Of a stretch of DNA of 64,000 nt, positions 18,881 through 26,717 are shown piece after piece. The DNA is taken from assembly GCF_000517105.1 (NCBI RefSeq), contig NZ_KI912152.1:278192-342191 (forward strand), in the 5' to 3' direction. The translations under genes and the position numbers were made by a program. Position 1 is the first letter of the stretch; every line of letters begins with the position of its first letter. The notes below the pieces were generated by a model, which had not been told where the DNA came from, searched no databases, and was given only the letters and a program-made list of their open reading frames with translations. The stretch comes from Fischerella sp. PCC 9605. Its GTDB lineage: Bacteria; Cyanobacteriota; Cyanobacteriia; Cyanobacteriales; Nostocaceae.

Positions 18881-19924
18881 TTAAGACTTCACTAGAAAAG
18901 ACACGCCTACAGCACCGTAAAAAGCATCAAGATTTAAATTACCGTGCCCATCAACAGCTTTCCCTTGTCCTTTGACTAGGCGAGAAACACGAAAGCGATG
19001 GTAATTCTTGAGTAGCTGTGGCAGCGTCAGGGAGTAATTTTCTCTGTTAGCGAATAAGTCGCTGTCTAATTTGTGAAGGTTGTACCAAGGACACCTCATC
19101 AAAGCATGATGGGCATTGTGATAGCCAAAGTTTAACACCAGCAAATTCAACCACCAGTATCGCCGAGAAATCAAAGTAGTAAAAGTATTCTCTTGCTCGT
19201 AAGTACTATTGCGTTTGGGTGCATAAGAACCAGCAAGAAATGTCTCGTAAGTATGTTGAAAGCAATCCACTATCCGCAGTACCGTAATCATGCCAATGTA
19301 GGCAAGAAAGTACAGTATCAGTGCTTTGAGTGACACTAACCCCAGCAGGATAAATAATGAAGAACGCACTATAAGCAGGATGATAGTGCGTAGCCGCTCA
19401 TCATGACGTTGGGGATTCCAAAAAGGAGCAGCGACCGCTCTCCACTGAATAATAAAAGAAATTGCTGGAAAGTATGACCACTCCAACACTAATATCAAGC
19501 TACGAATTAGTCTCGGCACATTGTTGATAAAAGTGGGTACATCAAAAGCGACAGAATCGATTTTCTTAACATGATGTAAAATATGTTCAGCAGCTAAGTC
19601 CTTGAAGGAAGCATAACAGCCACCGTTAAGCCAAAGCATAATATTGCCACCAACGGCATTCCACTTTCTTTCATTGAAAATTGTGCCGTGCATGAACTCA
19701 TGTGATAGATAAGCCGAGAGAACTAGACTATGAGTAAGTAGTACCGCTCCCAAAACATTCAGCCAGATTTGGGGTAATAGCAAAAGTGCGATCGCGCCAC
19801 AGTATCCTGCTAGAACATAAAAGATGGCAGTGATATCCCACAGAGGTTTTTTTGTATGCAGATAAAAATTACGGTCACGGTCAATTTGAGAAATTTGAGT
19901 GGGCATAGGGTTGATCAAACACAT
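18881..19924 (-). CDS. Fatty acid desaturase family protein
   Basis: A 347-residue integral membrane di-iron enzyme. The histidine boxes are HEFMH (H75-H79), HILHH (H114-H118) and HNAHH (H269-H273), with another conserved histidine at H224 (CFQHTYE). Hydrophobic helices lie at about 32-70 and 183-216. This is the FA_desaturase fold, which introduces double bonds or hydroxyls in lipids; beta-carotene ketolase-like members share it, so the substrate is uncertain. A start at M7 is also possible. Its plasmid location may allow adjustable membrane lipids. Confidence 0.85.
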   Translation of the reverse strand: MCLINPMPTQISQIDRDRNFYLHTKKPLWDITAIFYVLAGYCGAIALLLLPQIWLNVLGAVLLTHSLVLSAYLSHEFMHGTIFNERKWNAVGGNIMLWLNGGCYASFKDLAAEHILHHVKKIDSVAFDVPTFINNVPRLIRSLILVLEWSYFPAISFIIQWRAVAAPFWNPQRHDERLRTIILLIVRSSLFILLGLVSLKALILYFLAYIGMITVLRIVDCFQHTYETFLAGSYAPKRNSTYEQENTFTTLISRRYWWLNLLVLNFGYHNAHHALMRCPWYNLHKLDSDLFANRENYSLTLPQLLKNYHRFRVSRLVKGQGKAVDGHGNLNLDAFYGAVGVSFLVKS

Positions 19925-19975
19925 TTAAATTGCGATACTGATATTGACTGAAGTGAGCAATTTAAATGCGAAGAA

Positions 19976-20008
19976 GCTTGCAAACAATCTTATTTGTAAG
20001 CTTTTTTT
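19976..20008 (+). terminator. Weak hairpin with T-tract
   Basis: GCTTGCAAA (19976-19984) pairs with TTTGTAAGC (19993-20001) except for one position, followed by seven T. No rightward gene precedes it, so its use is unclear. Confidence 0.3.
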
Positions 20009-20061
20009 ATTGACTATTTTTCGTGAAAGGCATAGATAGAATCGCTACATTAATGAAATTT

Positions 20062-20238
20062 CTAAAGTTCATCAATTTTATTAACAATAAATAAAGAAAA
20101 GAAGCCAAGAAAAATAGTGAGAACCGAACGTAAGTAGGGATTAACTGGGATGTCCCAAATCAAGCTCCAAATTCCATACCAGGATAAAATGATTCCAAAA
20201 ATAGTATAGATAGTCGCCCAGTTGGGGTACTTGGTTTT
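20062..20238 (-). pseudogene. Second repeat of small membrane protein, out of frame
   Basis: The leftward frame reads KTKYPNWATIYTIFGIILSW through to VNKIDEL and a stop, 58 residues without a start codon. It resembles the preceding gene at 20237-20560 (FKSKYPNIFALYLTISRVCI). Between the two is a run of T7-G-T8 in the coding strand; losing one T would join both into a 165-residue two-repeat membrane protein. Confidence 0.5.
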
Positions 20239-20560
20239 AAAAAAAACAAAAAAACTTGTTTCTACTACTTATGAATTGAACTGTTCTTAAGGAAAAATAT
20301 TTCCTCATGAACACTAACTCTTCGAGAGAGTTGTCATCAAAGTAGAGGATAGAAATGCCTATGAGTAACAACAAAAAATGACGAATGGGAACAGATACAG
20401 TAATTTCTGGAGTAGAAGAAATGCCATCTAAAATACACCATAAACCGCTCCAGATACATACCCTACTTATCGTTAGATATAAAGCAAATATATTAGGATA
20501 TTTACTCTTGAAGTCAGAGAAATAATTGGAAGATTTGCTCAAATTATTGTTCGATTTCAC
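20237..20560 (-). CDS. Small membrane protein
   Basis: 107 residues with hydrophobic segments at about 25-50 and 58-72 (HFLLLLIGISILYFDDN). It starts by 4-bp overlap (ATGA) at the end of the OmpA-like gene and so belongs to the same leftward transcript. Its end runs into a homopolymer after which a homologous unit continues in another frame. Not recognised. Confidence 0.6.
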   Translation of the reverse strand: MKSNNNLSKSSNYFSDFKSKYPNIFALYLTISRVCIWSGLWCILDGISSTPEITVSVPIRHFLLLLIGISILYFDDNSLEELVFMRKYFSLRTVQFISSRNKFFCFF

Positions 20561-21153
20561 TGCTTTGATTTTAAGTGTCGGCTGGCATAATTGCCAAAGA
20601 TTTCCAAAGCATAGTCGGAACTATCCTTGTGTTTAACAGTGTAAAAATCAACACGCTGATTATGACGATCGCTTGCGGAATAACTCGCAAGTAATTGGTT
20701 ATAACCTTTCCCCTCAGCAAAGATTGGATACTTGACTTTGTACTTGAGATACTCCAGCACTACTCTGGCTCGGTGGTCGCTGAGCTGTTGATTGGAATCT
20801 TCGCCACCAATTTTGGAACTATGCCCAACAACTTTTATGCCGAGTTGCTCGTTTGAGGGAGCAATATCAGCCACAAACTTATTCAGAATTTTCTTGTCAG
20901 CTTCAGATAGCTCATAGTCGCCAGTCTCGAAATATACCGAACCTCGCAATTTCGACTGGACTGTGCGCTTGATAGTTGCAATTGGAGTTTGACTCTTGGT
21001 GGGAGTGACAGAGTTTGCTTTGGCGGTAATTGCTGCCAATTTCAAGGACTCAGATTTATCGGATTCAAATAACCAAATGCTGAAGCTGGCTGAGATAGAA
21101 ACAACCACCGCTGCACTAAGAGCGATTACAAGAGAAAGGCTGTCTTGTTTCAT
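20557..21153 (-). CDS. OmpA-like peptidoglycan-binding membrane protein
   Basis: 198 residues: one N-terminal membrane helix (about 7-29), a linker, and an OmpA/MotB-type domain at about 70-175: VYFETGDYELSEADKKILNK, then VVGHSSKIGGEDSNQQLSDH and RARVVLEYL, ending NQRVDFYTV. The domain binds cell-wall peptidoglycan. Its start touches the stop of the 677-residue gene (21153), and its end overlaps the next small membrane gene. A MotB- or type VI-like anchor role is possible, but no motor gene is nearby. Confidence 0.85.
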   Translation of the reverse strand: MKQDSLSLVIALSAAVVVSISASFSIWLFESDKSESLKLAAITAKANSVTPTKSQTPIATIKRTVQSKLRGSVYFETGDYELSEADKKILNKFVADIAPSNEQLGIKVVGHSSKIGGEDSNQQLSDHRARVVLEYLKYKVKYPIFAEGKGYNQLLASYSASDRHNQRVDFYTVKHKDSSDYALEIFGNYASRHLKSKQ

Positions 21154-23186
21154 TAGACATCTCCCGAAGTCGGAATTCGGAAGTCGGAATTCGGAAGTGA
21201 TAAATCCCTACTTCCGACTTCTAGATAATCTTTACCCCCTCTAATGAAGACAAGGCGATTTTCCTCTGACATTGCATCGATATCAAGCCAGACTTTCAAC
21301 TGCCAACTCATATTAAGTAGTTCATTCAGATGAGCAAGAGCGCCGATTGAATTCTCATTCCAGAGTGCTTTGATGCTTAAGGCCTTCTGGAGAATTTGGG
21401 AGTGGGGACTTTTATCATCGCTCAAGGCCGACTCTATCAACTGGGGAGTAATTTTCTTTATATGGGGATAAGCAACAGCAACAGGCTTTTGTTGACCACA
21501 GTCTACCAGGGCTACATCAGGAGTGAAGTCGTAGATATGCCCGGACATCATCTCCTCGCGCTCCCGATCAGACCACACAACCGTGTCGCCCAAGGATAGC
21601 CCCCATTGCCCTTGTGCCACTTCTTCAGCAGTGATGAATTGCTCTAGTTCATCTTGTTCTAGCTTCAGCGGTTCGACTCTTGTGATTGCAATCGGTTGGT
21701 TTTGTTCTTTTTCTGAGACAACATTAATCTGCTTGCACCCTTCATCAACCACAGGAACTAGGAACTCATGCTTGATATTAGTCGAGCAACTCTCATCATC
21801 AACAGCACTAATGCGGTGATGCATCTTGCCAATTGAATTGATTCTGACTACTTTTCCTTCCCAATCTCCATCCGTGCCAGTGACTTGGTATTGTGGTGCT
21901 GGCTCGATCCAATTTCCGAAGGTAGAATGTTCTTGGAAATCGCTGTCAATTACAGTGATACGTTGAACACTCCCAACTCGCCCACTAACAGCTGTAATTT
22001 GCAACGGTTGGCGTGGGTTTAATGTGTCCAAAAAGGGCGAAGCTTTTTTGGATAATTCGCAAGCCCCTTGATTGATCGAGGTGGTGGCACAGCACCCTTT
22101 ACGGGTGCTGTGCAAAGCTTCGCCCTTTTTGGAAAGGAGTGATGCGTGACCCTTACTCCAACTAGAGAATCTATCATTTCGCACTGAGTTGGCAACCACA
22201 ATATCTCCTTGATGCCAACCTTCCTTCCAGCGTTCAGTAGGCTTTGGGATTGGGGATTGGAGATTAGTTGTTGAAGATTGGTAAGAAACTTCAGGTGGGA
22301 TTGCAGCTTGGACAGTCCCTACTGAAGAGACCCCAGCCTCGGACTGCGAGGTTGTAGCCAAGCTCAAAGAATCTTGAGAAACGTTGGCTTGTTGTGCTCT
22401 AGCCTCTTGCAAGGATTCGTTAACATCTGCTACTTCTGCAACGGAAGGAATCTCTAAAATTGGTAAGCTGGCTGAATCCTCAACAAAGCTACTTTCAGAT
22501 ACAGTTTGTGCGCTCGCTTCTTGTGCTTGTGATGGAACCTCTAAAGTTGGTAAGCTGGCTGAATTCTCTTCGGGGGTAATTGGTGAATTGGCTCCTGGTG
22601 AGGCTTCACTAACTGGAACTACATCCGCTTGTTCTAAGTCTTTAACCTCTGCCCAAACCAGTCTTCCTTCGGCAAAGGCTTCATAGTAATCAAGTGCCTT
22701 ATCTACTGCCTTTAGTGGGCTAATTCCTTCTCTTGAGACGATTCTTTCTAACCGTGCGGCGTGTTCTTGGTTATCAATCGCGCTCGTTATAGACTCTGGC
22801 TTCTTCTCCCGTTTTTTGGCTGGGAACATCTGCTTTTTGAGTCCATCTATCAGGTCTTGGGTCAGTTGCCCTTCGTCCATCATCTCTGACCACAGTGGCT
22901 CATATCGCGGTGTCAACAGTGAGAACATCATCAGCCCAACCTTGGCTAGGTCTTCTGGCACAAAGCGATCGCTCACTGTTGCAAGTTTGATGAACTTTGT
23001 TGCCTCCCGACGGATCATCCCGTAGCTAGCAAGCAGTTGTTTGAAAGCCTTGGGCTTCATTGATTCTTGCTGCTGTTTCAACCAACGAGCGAACTCGATA
23101 TAGGCGACATTCGCGCTATGAAACAGTCCAAATCCCTCTGGGTATGAGGATTGATGGGTTTCGATTGTAAAAGGTGCCAAGACCAT
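21153..23186 (-). CDS. Large plasmid protein of unknown function
   Basis: 677 residues. An N-terminal helical part (about 1-180; RWLKQQQESMKPKAFKQLLA) is followed by a long acidic low-complexity linker (about 190-320) with repeats such as SASLPTLEVPS and SASLPILEIPS, then small beta-rich segments (WHQGDIVVAN; GDTVVWSD) that resemble KOW or SH3-type barrels. At 22027-22133 a palindromic repeat is read through in frame, encoding KKGEALHSTRKGCCATTS. Translation couples directly to the OmpA-like gene. No known enzyme motif was seen. Confidence 0.7.
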   Translation of the reverse strand: MVLAPFTIETHQSSYPEGFGLFHSANVAYIEFARWLKQQQESMKPKAFKQLLASYGMIRREATKFIKLATVSDRFVPEDLAKVGLMMFSLLTPRYEPLWSEMMDEGQLTQDLIDGLKKQMFPAKKREKKPESITSAIDNQEHAARLERIVSREGISPLKAVDKALDYYEAFAEGRLVWAEVKDLEQADVVPVSEASPGANSPITPEENSASLPTLEVPSQAQEASAQTVSESSFVEDSASLPILEIPSVAEVADVNESLQEARAQQANVSQDSLSLATTSQSEAGVSSVGTVQAAIPPEVSYQSSTTNLQSPIPKPTERWKEGWHQGDIVVANSVRNDRFSSWSKGHASLLSKKGEALHSTRKGCCATTSINQGACELSKKASPFLDTLNPRQPLQITAVSGRVGSVQRITVIDSDFQEHSTFGNWIEPAPQYQVTGTDGDWEGKVVRINSIGKMHHRISAVDDESCSTNIKHEFLVPVVDEGCKQINVVSEKEQNQPIAITRVEPLKLEQDELEQFITAEEVAQGQWGLSLGDTVVWSDREREEMMSGHIYDFTPDVALVDCGQQKPVAVAYPHIKKITPQLIESALSDDKSPHSQILQKALSIKALWNENSIGALAHLNELLNMSWQLKVWLDIDAMSEENRLVFIRGGKDYLEVGSRDLSLPNSDFRIPTSGDV
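22027..22133. repeat. 107-bp nested palindrome within a coding region
   Basis: The outer arms TCCAAAAAGGGCGAAGCTT (22027-22045) and AAGCTTCGCCCTTTTTGGA (22115-22133) are exact reverse complements (19 bp). An inner hairpin CAGCACCC/GGGTGCTG (22090-22110) lies near the right arm. The element stays open in the leftward frame and adds about 36 residues to the 677-residue protein. Confidence 0.85.
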
Positions 23187-23247
23187 GATGATTCTAACTC
23201 CAATATCAAATCAACAACGAGAGCAATTCATTCCCACGCATACAGAC

Positions 23248-23469
23248 TTAATGCGACTCCAGATATTCCAGCGCCCGGAATCGCAAACCTACCAACTGCT
23301 CATATAAAGGATTGACCTTGCATAACGACGGGATGTGGATTGTGTGCCCAAATATCGTGACAGTTCTCTCGAAAGGGCAGGATGCTGGTATCAGCCAACA
23401 CAAGAGTTTTGCACTGGCTACGTCTGCAACTTTTGTTTGATCCAGTTTTCGTTGCAATTGCTGTATCAT
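23248..23469 (-). CDS. Mo-dependent nitrogenase C-terminal-like protein
   Basis: 73 residues starting MIQQLQRKLDQTKVADVASA at 23469, preceded by GGGAG. The conserved stretch LIPASCPFERTVTIFGHTIH, then IPSLCKVNPLYEQLVGLRFR, is the Mo_nitro_C family signature known in cyanobacteria. Despite the name, these small proteins are widespread outside nitrogenase clusters and their role is unknown. It lies between the 677-residue gene and the small membrane genes in the same leftward string. Confidence 0.8.
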   Translation of the reverse strand: MIQQLQRKLDQTKVADVASAKLLCWLIPASCPFERTVTIFGHTIHIPSLCKVNPLYEQLVGLRFRALEYLESH

Positions 23470-23547
23470 GACTTTTAATGCTCCCTGATTTTTTGTGTTT
23501 GCTATACTTTCATCTAGGTTCCGACAACTACACACCATGTCTTAACG

Positions 23548-23592
23548 AGAGCGATCGCCTTTTTCCAAAACTCTGCGATCGCTCTTGTTTTT
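23548..23592 (+). terminator. HIP1-containing hairpin with T-tract
   Basis: AGAGCGATCGC (23548-23558) pairs with GCGATCGCTCT (23575-23585), then TGTTTTTAT. Both arms are HIP1 octamers. It may act as a rightward terminator; no rightward gene precedes it. Confidence 0.4.
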
Positions 23593-23623
23593 ATCCTCAT
23601 GCTCAGACAGAATCTCGATTGTT

Positions 23624-23797
23624 CTACTTCTTGACAAACGTCAGGACACCACCACCAACAGTCATTGCTCCACCAGCACCCAACAGCGGCAGTTGCAGAT
23701 TTTTGAAATTGCCACCCAGATAATAGCTGCCAGTAAATAAGACGCTGACGTAAACAGCAAAACCCAATAGATTTTGATTAGTTACTGAGACTTTCAC
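23624..23797 (-). CDS. Small two-helix membrane protein
   Basis: 57 residues from a GTG at 23797: VKVSVTNQNLLGFAVYVSVL, then a second hydrophobic segment LLGAGGAMTVGGGVLTFV. The GTG follows AGGAG at good distance and overlaps the end of the upstream membrane gene by 20 bp, which argues for translation. Phage holin-like size, but no family is recognised. Confidence 0.6.
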   Translation of the reverse strand: MKVSVTNQNLLGFAVYVSVLFTGSYYLGGNFKNLQLPLLGAGGAMTVGGGVLTFVKK

Positions 23798-24044
23798 AAG
23801 CTACTCCTATTAACAAAACAAGTCCGAATGATGCGACAGCAGGCAGAAGCAGTGGGGTTGTCGATAGGAAACCTACCGCTGCTCCCAGCGCCGCCAGGGA
23901 GAACCCCCATCCGAGAGCTTCTCTCAAAGAGTTCTTGTCTTTGGCTTTTTGGCGCTGTGACAGTGCTGCGGCTACTGCTGTCAACGCTCGTAATTCCCCA
24001 AGGTCAGCAGCGTTATGCAAGTGAAGGTGAAGGATAGTTGCCAT
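23778..24044 (-). CDS. Small membrane protein
   Basis: 88 residues. A charged first half (AAALSQRQKAKDKNSLREAL) precedes two hydrophobic segments (about residues 46-62 and 65-84). It is five bases downstream of the repeat protein gene and overlaps the next small gene, so is cotranscribed. Not recognised. Confidence 0.6.
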   Translation of the reverse strand: MATILHLHLHNAADLGELRALTAVAAALSQRQKAKDKNSLREALGWGFSLAALGAAVGFLSTTPLLLPAVASFGLVLLIGVACESLSN

Positions 24045-24049
24045 AGAGT

Positions 24050-25114
24050 CTAGTCCCTGTGAATCATCTTTGTTACGCGGCTGCGGATAGCTTGCAAGCG
24101 CTCCTGGTTCGATGCTCGTTGCGAAGATATCTTTCCCAGTAAGTCGTTAGTTCCTTGGGAAATATCTGTAATTTGCTGGTCGATGGTCACTTGCAGCTTG
24201 TCAAAAACTTGAAGAGATTCTTCAGTAAAGACATCCAAGACTTCTTGTTCTCCTTCCAACAGTCCCTGCATGAATGCCAGTCCGGTAGCAACCCCAGCAC
24301 CTCTACCTTGAGCTTTGCTGATTTCGGTCTTGAGTTGGACGGTGCCTGTTTTTAGGTCTTTTTCGGCTGAGCCAAGTTGTTCTATCCTTGAGACCGCATC
24401 CTTTGGAACGCTTACTGTGAGCGCGTTTTCGGTTGGACATGTTTGGACATTTTGGCTGGACGAATTGGACACTCCGTCCAAATTGCCGTCCAAATTGTCC
24501 AAATCGTCCGCCCCTTGGACATTTGACTGGACTGATTGCCCTGCAACAGGTTCAGCCGTTTTTGAGTTAGATGAGTGGACACCGTTTTGTCCGGTTTGGA
24601 CATCTGATTGGACATTATTGTCCAAATCGGACGCCGGTTGGACATCTGCCTGGACTGCTTGCCCTACAACAGATTCAGGCGTTTTTGAATTAGATGGGTG
24701 GACGCCGTTTTGTCCGGTTTGGACATCTGCCTGGACTGCTTGCCCTACAACAGATTCAGCCGTTGATGAGTTATAGCAGTGGACACCGTTTTGTCCGGTT
24801 TGGACATCCGACTCCAAACCATCATCGTTTCCGTGGACATCCGACTGGAACGATTGCTCTACAACAAGTTCAGGCGCTTTTGGCTCAGATGGTTGGACAC
24901 CGTTTTGGAAGAAGTGGACACTTGATTGGGGTAACGCCTTATGCTGCTGCTCCCCACTTAATTGAGCATCTCTCAATGCAGCTTCAAGCGCGGCAAGTTC
25001 GTCTGGGCTTAGAGTCCGGTCTTTGGAAACATCTACTCCTAGCACTATTTTCACGGTTTTCTTGGCTTGGTTTACCGTAATTCCGTAATTCTTGGCAAAT
25101 TCAATAACTTTCAT
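24050..25114 (-). CDS. Repeat-containing coiled-coil protein with N-terminal HTH-like domain
   Basis: 354 residues. The first 48 (MKVIEFAKNYGITVNQAKKT) look like a small helix-turn-helix or IF2_N-like domain. Residues about 68-205 hold four to five copies of a 30-35 residue unit with VQTGQNGVH, NSKTPESVVGQAVQADVQ; the DNA repeats too (CCAAACCGGACAAAACGG). Residues about 230-354 form a helical, probably coiled-coil region (DLKTGTVQLKTEISKAQG). The start overlaps the end of the 119-residue gene upstream by 14 bp. A KfrA- or partition-like DNA-binding filament is an idea only. Confidence 0.65.
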   Translation of the reverse strand: MKVIEFAKNYGITVNQAKKTVKIVLGVDVSKDRTLSPDELAALEAALRDAQLSGEQQHKALPQSSVHFFQNGVQPSEPKAPELVVEQSFQSDVHGNDDGLESDVQTGQNGVHCYNSSTAESVVGQAVQADVQTGQNGVHPSNSKTPESVVGQAVQADVQPASDLDNNVQSDVQTGQNGVHSSNSKTAEPVAGQSVQSNVQGADDLDNLDGNLDGVSNSSSQNVQTCPTENALTVSVPKDAVSRIEQLGSAEKDLKTGTVQLKTEISKAQGRGAGVATGLAFMQGLLEGEQEVLDVFTEESLQVFDKLQVTIDQQITDISQGTNDLLGKISSQRASNQERLQAIRSRVTKMIHRD

Positions 25115-25460
25115 CTTTTTTACCCTGATTTGTTTTTATATATGCCTTGTAGGAAAAGTTTTCGACGTAATCCAAGTCTTCCAGTTTGGCTTCCAGTACC
25201 TTATAGGTAAGCCGCATCCCTTCGTAGATCAGCTTTCCTAGTACCCAGCATTGATATTTGTTCATGCCTGCACGGGTATATGCCCTGTTCCCTACTCTGG
25301 GGTAGTTTCCGACAAAGCCATCTATATATAAGCAAGCTAGCTGGTGATAGATATTTAAGGTCTGGCGGGATGTCCCAAGTGCTTTAGCTAGTTCGATCTT
25401 GGATGTAATTTCGTCGAGCGATTCGAGGCTGAAAGCCATGATTGCTAATGATTGTGACAT
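25101..25460 (-). CDS. Putative HTH DNA-binding protein heading the operon
   Basis: 119 residues. KIELAKALGTSRQTLNIYHQ is a good helix-turn-helix (MerR/Xre-like recognition helix SRQTLNIYHQ), then a C-terminal basic part. A start at M8 (MAFSLESLDE) is also possible. Immediately upstream lies the 200-bp array of 11-bp repeats, which it may bind. It is translationally coupled to the repeat protein downstream. It could be an autoregulator or the adaptor of a segregation system. Confidence 0.6.
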   Translation of the reverse strand: MSQSLAIMAFSLESLDEITSKIELAKALGTSRQTLNIYHQLACLYIDGFVGNYPRVGNRAYTRAGMNKYQCWVLGKLIYEGMRLTYKVLEAKLEDLDYVENFSYKAYIKTNQGKKDESY

Positions 25461-25488
25461 TTGCTTGACAAATGTTAATTTACAGATA

Positions 25489-25690
25489 ATTGGTTGGTAG
25501 TTGGTTGGTAGCTGATTGGTCGTTGGTTGGTTATTGATTGATTATTGATTGGTGCTTTATTGGTCTTTGATTGGTTGTTGGTTGGTTATTAATTGGTGCT
25601 TTATTGGTCTTTGATTGGTTGTTGGTTGGTTGTTGCTTGGTAGTTTATTAGTTGTTGATTGGTCATTGATTGGTTGTTGCTTGGTGCTTG
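25489..25690. repeat. Array of about 18 TTGGT units at 10-12 bp spacing
   Basis: Successive units such as TTGGTTGGTAG, TGATTGGTCG, TTGGTTGGTTAT and TGATTGGTGCTT recur every 10-12 bp, close to one helical turn, for about 200 bp. A 50-bp block (GCTTTATTGGTCTTTGATTG and on) is repeated. It is just upstream of the leftward operon that starts at 25460. It resembles the 11-bp direct repeats of partition sites or a multi-site operator. Confidence 0.7.
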
Positions 25691-25770
25691 TCAGTCAGTG
25701 GTGTAATAGTTTTGTTGCTTGACATTTGCACTAAAAAAATTTTTTGATGAGGGAATCGAGACTCCCAACA

Positions 25771-26073
25771 TCACGAAACATACCTCAGCACATCGTACCC
25801 ACCGCGACTGCAACGCTTGCTGTACTCGCTGACTGATGGATTGCCATCAGTGCTCACGCTACCAAGCATCTCCGAATTATGAGCGAGTCTGGCGGTGAAG
25901 CCATTTGTGCGATCGCCCTTTACTAAATACGTCTCCATGCTTTGGCACTCGCTGCACCAAAACTGTTCTAGCCAAGTTCCATCCGGCAAATAAGTTTTCT
26001 CACCGTTGCTCTCTAACTGCACACGTGGGTGGCGTACGCACGTAATCGCACGTCTTTTGGATTGTCTAGGCAT
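25771..26073 (-). CDS. Small zinc-binding-like protein (MPRQSKRR family)
   Basis: 100 residues beginning MPRQSKRRAITCVRHPRVQL at 26073. Possible metal ligands are C12, H15 and the pair in FWCSECQSMETYLV. Start chosen because truncated copies at 28867 and 30527 begin with the same MPRQSKR and share the same upstream 60-70 bp. HIP1 lies in the KGDR codons. Function unknown. Confidence 0.65.
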   Translation of the reverse strand: MPRQSKRRAITCVRHPRVQLESNGEKTYLPDGTWLEQFWCSECQSMETYLVKGDRTNGFTARLAHNSEMLGSVSTDGNPSVSEYSKRCSRGGYDVLRYVS

Positions 26074-26233
26074 ATACAAATATCCCTTTAAAACTTTTTG
26101 GCGGAGGGAATTCAATCAACCTCGCTGCCTTGTTTCTACAAATTTATTCAGTTAGGTTGCGATTCAGTCTTGCTTTGCGGTTATCAGGTATTAGACCTTT
26201 TGACGTTTAATTGTCACTCTTGACTTTTAGACT

Positions 26234-26264
26234 AAAAAACCCCTTGAAGAAAGTCAAGAGGTTT
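26234..26264 (-). terminator. Rho-independent terminator
   Basis: On the minus strand AAACCTCTTGA pairs with TCAAGGGGTTT (one mismatch) around CTTTCT and is followed by TTTTAG. It lies just downstream of the leftward gene 26300-26644. Confidence 0.65.
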
Positions 26265-26283
26265 ACTGTAATTGTTACAGTAA
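26263..26283. promoter_or_regulatory. Palindromic operator-like site
   Basis: TTACTGTAA-TTG-TTACAGTAA is a perfect 9-bp inverted repeat at the 3' side of the 26300-26644 gene. The same half-sites recur upstream of that gene at 26695-26717. Confidence 0.5.
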
Positions 26284-26299
26284 TTATTTTCTGTAAAGT

Positions 26300-26644
26300 T
26301 TAGTTGCGGCTTTTCAGTGATTCAACAACCAATTCTACTAATTCTGGCTCTGCGTTAGTAGCTTCAATAATTGTTCTAATTATATCAGCATAAGATAGTG
26401 TTGCTTTGTACTGTTCGGGAATGCCCTCAAAGTCCAACCCACTTCCCCAGCGCTGAATCGTATTAGCTTTAACTTTCAGCACCTTTGCCAGTAAGTCTAC
26501 ACACTTCTCTCTATAGCCTCTTACTTGCTCTTGGTCTGCTGTACTTTTAAACCAACGTTGGCAAAACTCTCTTGGCTCCATCTGTTTGTTCAATAAGTCA
26601 TAAGGCGAAATTCTTTCCCTATTTTTCCTTACTATTAACGCCAT
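26300..26644 (-). CDS. Putative HTH regulator of plasmid origin
   Basis: 114 residues from MALIVRKNRERISPYDLLNK (26644). The middle LLAKVLKVKANTIQRWGSGL resembles the helix-turn-helix of transcription regulators, followed by FEGIPEQYKATLSYADIIRT. An in-frame codon at 26689 gives an unlikely extension. The TTTACTGTA/TACAGTAAA palindrome in its promoter suggests autoregulation. A terminator follows. Confidence 0.6.
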   Translation of the reverse strand: MALIVRKNRERISPYDLLNKQMEPREFCQRWFKSTADQEQVRGYREKCVDLLAKVLKVKANTIQRWGSGLDFEGIPEQYKATLSYADIIRTIIEATNAEPELVELVVESLKSRN

Positions 26645-26694
26645 GACTTTCACCCAATTAAATTTATTTTCTTTGTGTAAGCACAACATATTTA

Positions 26695-26717
26695 TTTACT
26701 GTAATGTCTACAGTAAA
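26695..26717. promoter_or_regulatory. Promoter palindrome TTTACTGTA-N5-TACAGTAAA
   Basis: TTTACTGTA (26695-26703) and TACAGTAAA (26709-26717) form a 9-bp inverted repeat 51 bp upstream of the leftward regulator start. A further TACAGTAAA lies at 26883-26891 before the rightward gene 26922, so one protein may control both. Confidence 0.55.

Noticed and set aside
22384-22686. Rightward 100-codon frame
   Set aside because: Shadow of the low-complexity linker of the 677-residue protein.
24315-24776. 153-codon rightward frame
   Set aside because: Antisense of the repeat protein; tryptophan-rich periodic product results from its DNA repeats.
25489-25690. CRISPR array
   Set aside because: The units are only about 11 bp, without separated unique spacers, and no cas gene is near.
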